38,774 nt of DNA. Source: a virus. A program made the translations under genes and the position numbers. Location: IMG/VR virus record IMGVR_UViG_3300021375_000072, positions 1 through 38,774 of that record; one strand, given 5' to 3'. This document shows, one piece after another, positions 38,594-38,774 of this stretch. The notes below the pieces were generated by a model. That model made no database searches and had not been told where the DNA came from. It was given only the letters and a program-made list of their open reading frames with translations. The stretch's first letter is position 1. Each line of letters opens with the position of its first letter.

Positions 38594-38774
38594 TTACCTC
38601 GCATTAGCGTTCTTAAAAGGATTCTCGGCAAAAGCTGCATAAGCATAAACACAGTTATTTTGATTTACTCCGTAAACTCCAGAGGATCTAAGTTTAAATC
38701 CGTTAGATAAAATATCTGCTTTGTAATAGGTAGAAGCACTGTCTGATTCTACGTCTGGAGTGCTAACCAAAGTG
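38594..38774 (-). CDS. Large tail protein, C-terminal fragment (partial)
   Basis: Runs off the right edge; 59 residues visible ending in NNCVYAYAAFAENPFKNANAR. The AFAENPFKxANAR ending is typical of large tail or lectin-like domain proteins in marine phages. Reading frame is open to the edge. Its ribosome context and N-terminus are outside the window. Confirms that leftward late genes continue beyond the right end. Confidence 0.85.
   Translation of the reverse strand, partial: TLVSTPDVESDSASTYYKADILSNGFKLRSSGVYGVNQNNCVYAYAAFAENPFKNANAR

Overview
The window is a piece of a tailed-phage genome, most likely a marine podovirus-like phage of the kind recovered from seawater metagenomes. The evidence is dense, overlapping genes, a complete phage replication module, and a late module with P22 gp10-like stabilisation/hub protein, several A/Q/G-rich internal virion proteins, one giant virion protein with a murein-hydrolase domain, fibres and a lysis cassette. 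No tape-measure or tail-tube gene is visible, which favours a short-tailed virion. No integrase, RNA polymerase, terminase, portal or major capsid gene is in the window. The right edge cuts a tail gene, so the genome continues. Host and taxonomy cannot be fixed from sequence alone.

Layout. 1-757: two tandem rightward terminators, then an AT-rich non-coding region with a four-copy 20-bp direct repeat, perfect inverted repeats of the AGGGTTAC/GTAACCCT type, an iteron-like series of AATGTTAT/ATAACAWT octamers (candidate origin), and a sigma70-type promoter. 758-19675 (+ strand): early/replication module. It begins with small unknown genes. A trio follows: a 310-aa unknown protein, a MoxR/CobS-like AAA+ ATPase and an HExxH + VWA protein; its last two genes have their own promoter, which copies the first promoter's operator and leader. 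Next come small unknown genes, an RHH-like protein, a secreted peptide and a VRR-NUC nuclease. Then family A DNA polymerase, a GT-A glycosyltransferase, HNH endonuclease, DUF3310 protein, Cas4/RecB-like Fe-S nuclease, SNF2 helicase, Gam-like protein, SSB-like protein, an HTH regulator and a 935-aa PrimPol-helicase. 19676-19790: a closed structured intergenic element and a strong terminator where the two arms converge. 19791-38774 (- strand, transcribed right to left): tail protein (partial), tail/fibre genes, Cys-rich proteins, lysis genes (cationic 34-aa peptide, holin, 45-aa protein, 51-aa membrane peptide, M15 endopeptidase), gp10-like hub, C1q-like protein, internal virion proteins, a GNAT-like protein and the 2498-aa ejection protein.

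How it works together (inference). Early promoters at 649 and 2793 share a palindrome between -35 and -10 and a hairpin just ahead of the ribosome site, so they are probably co-regulated, possibly by the HTH protein at 16441. The polymerase, PrimPol-helicase, SSB-like protein and nucleases would form a self-contained replisome. A 12-residue peptide is shared between the SSB-like protein and the PrimPol-helicase and is maintained despite different serine codons, suggesting both bind a common partner. The MoxR-VWA trio is the least explained multi-gene system in the window.
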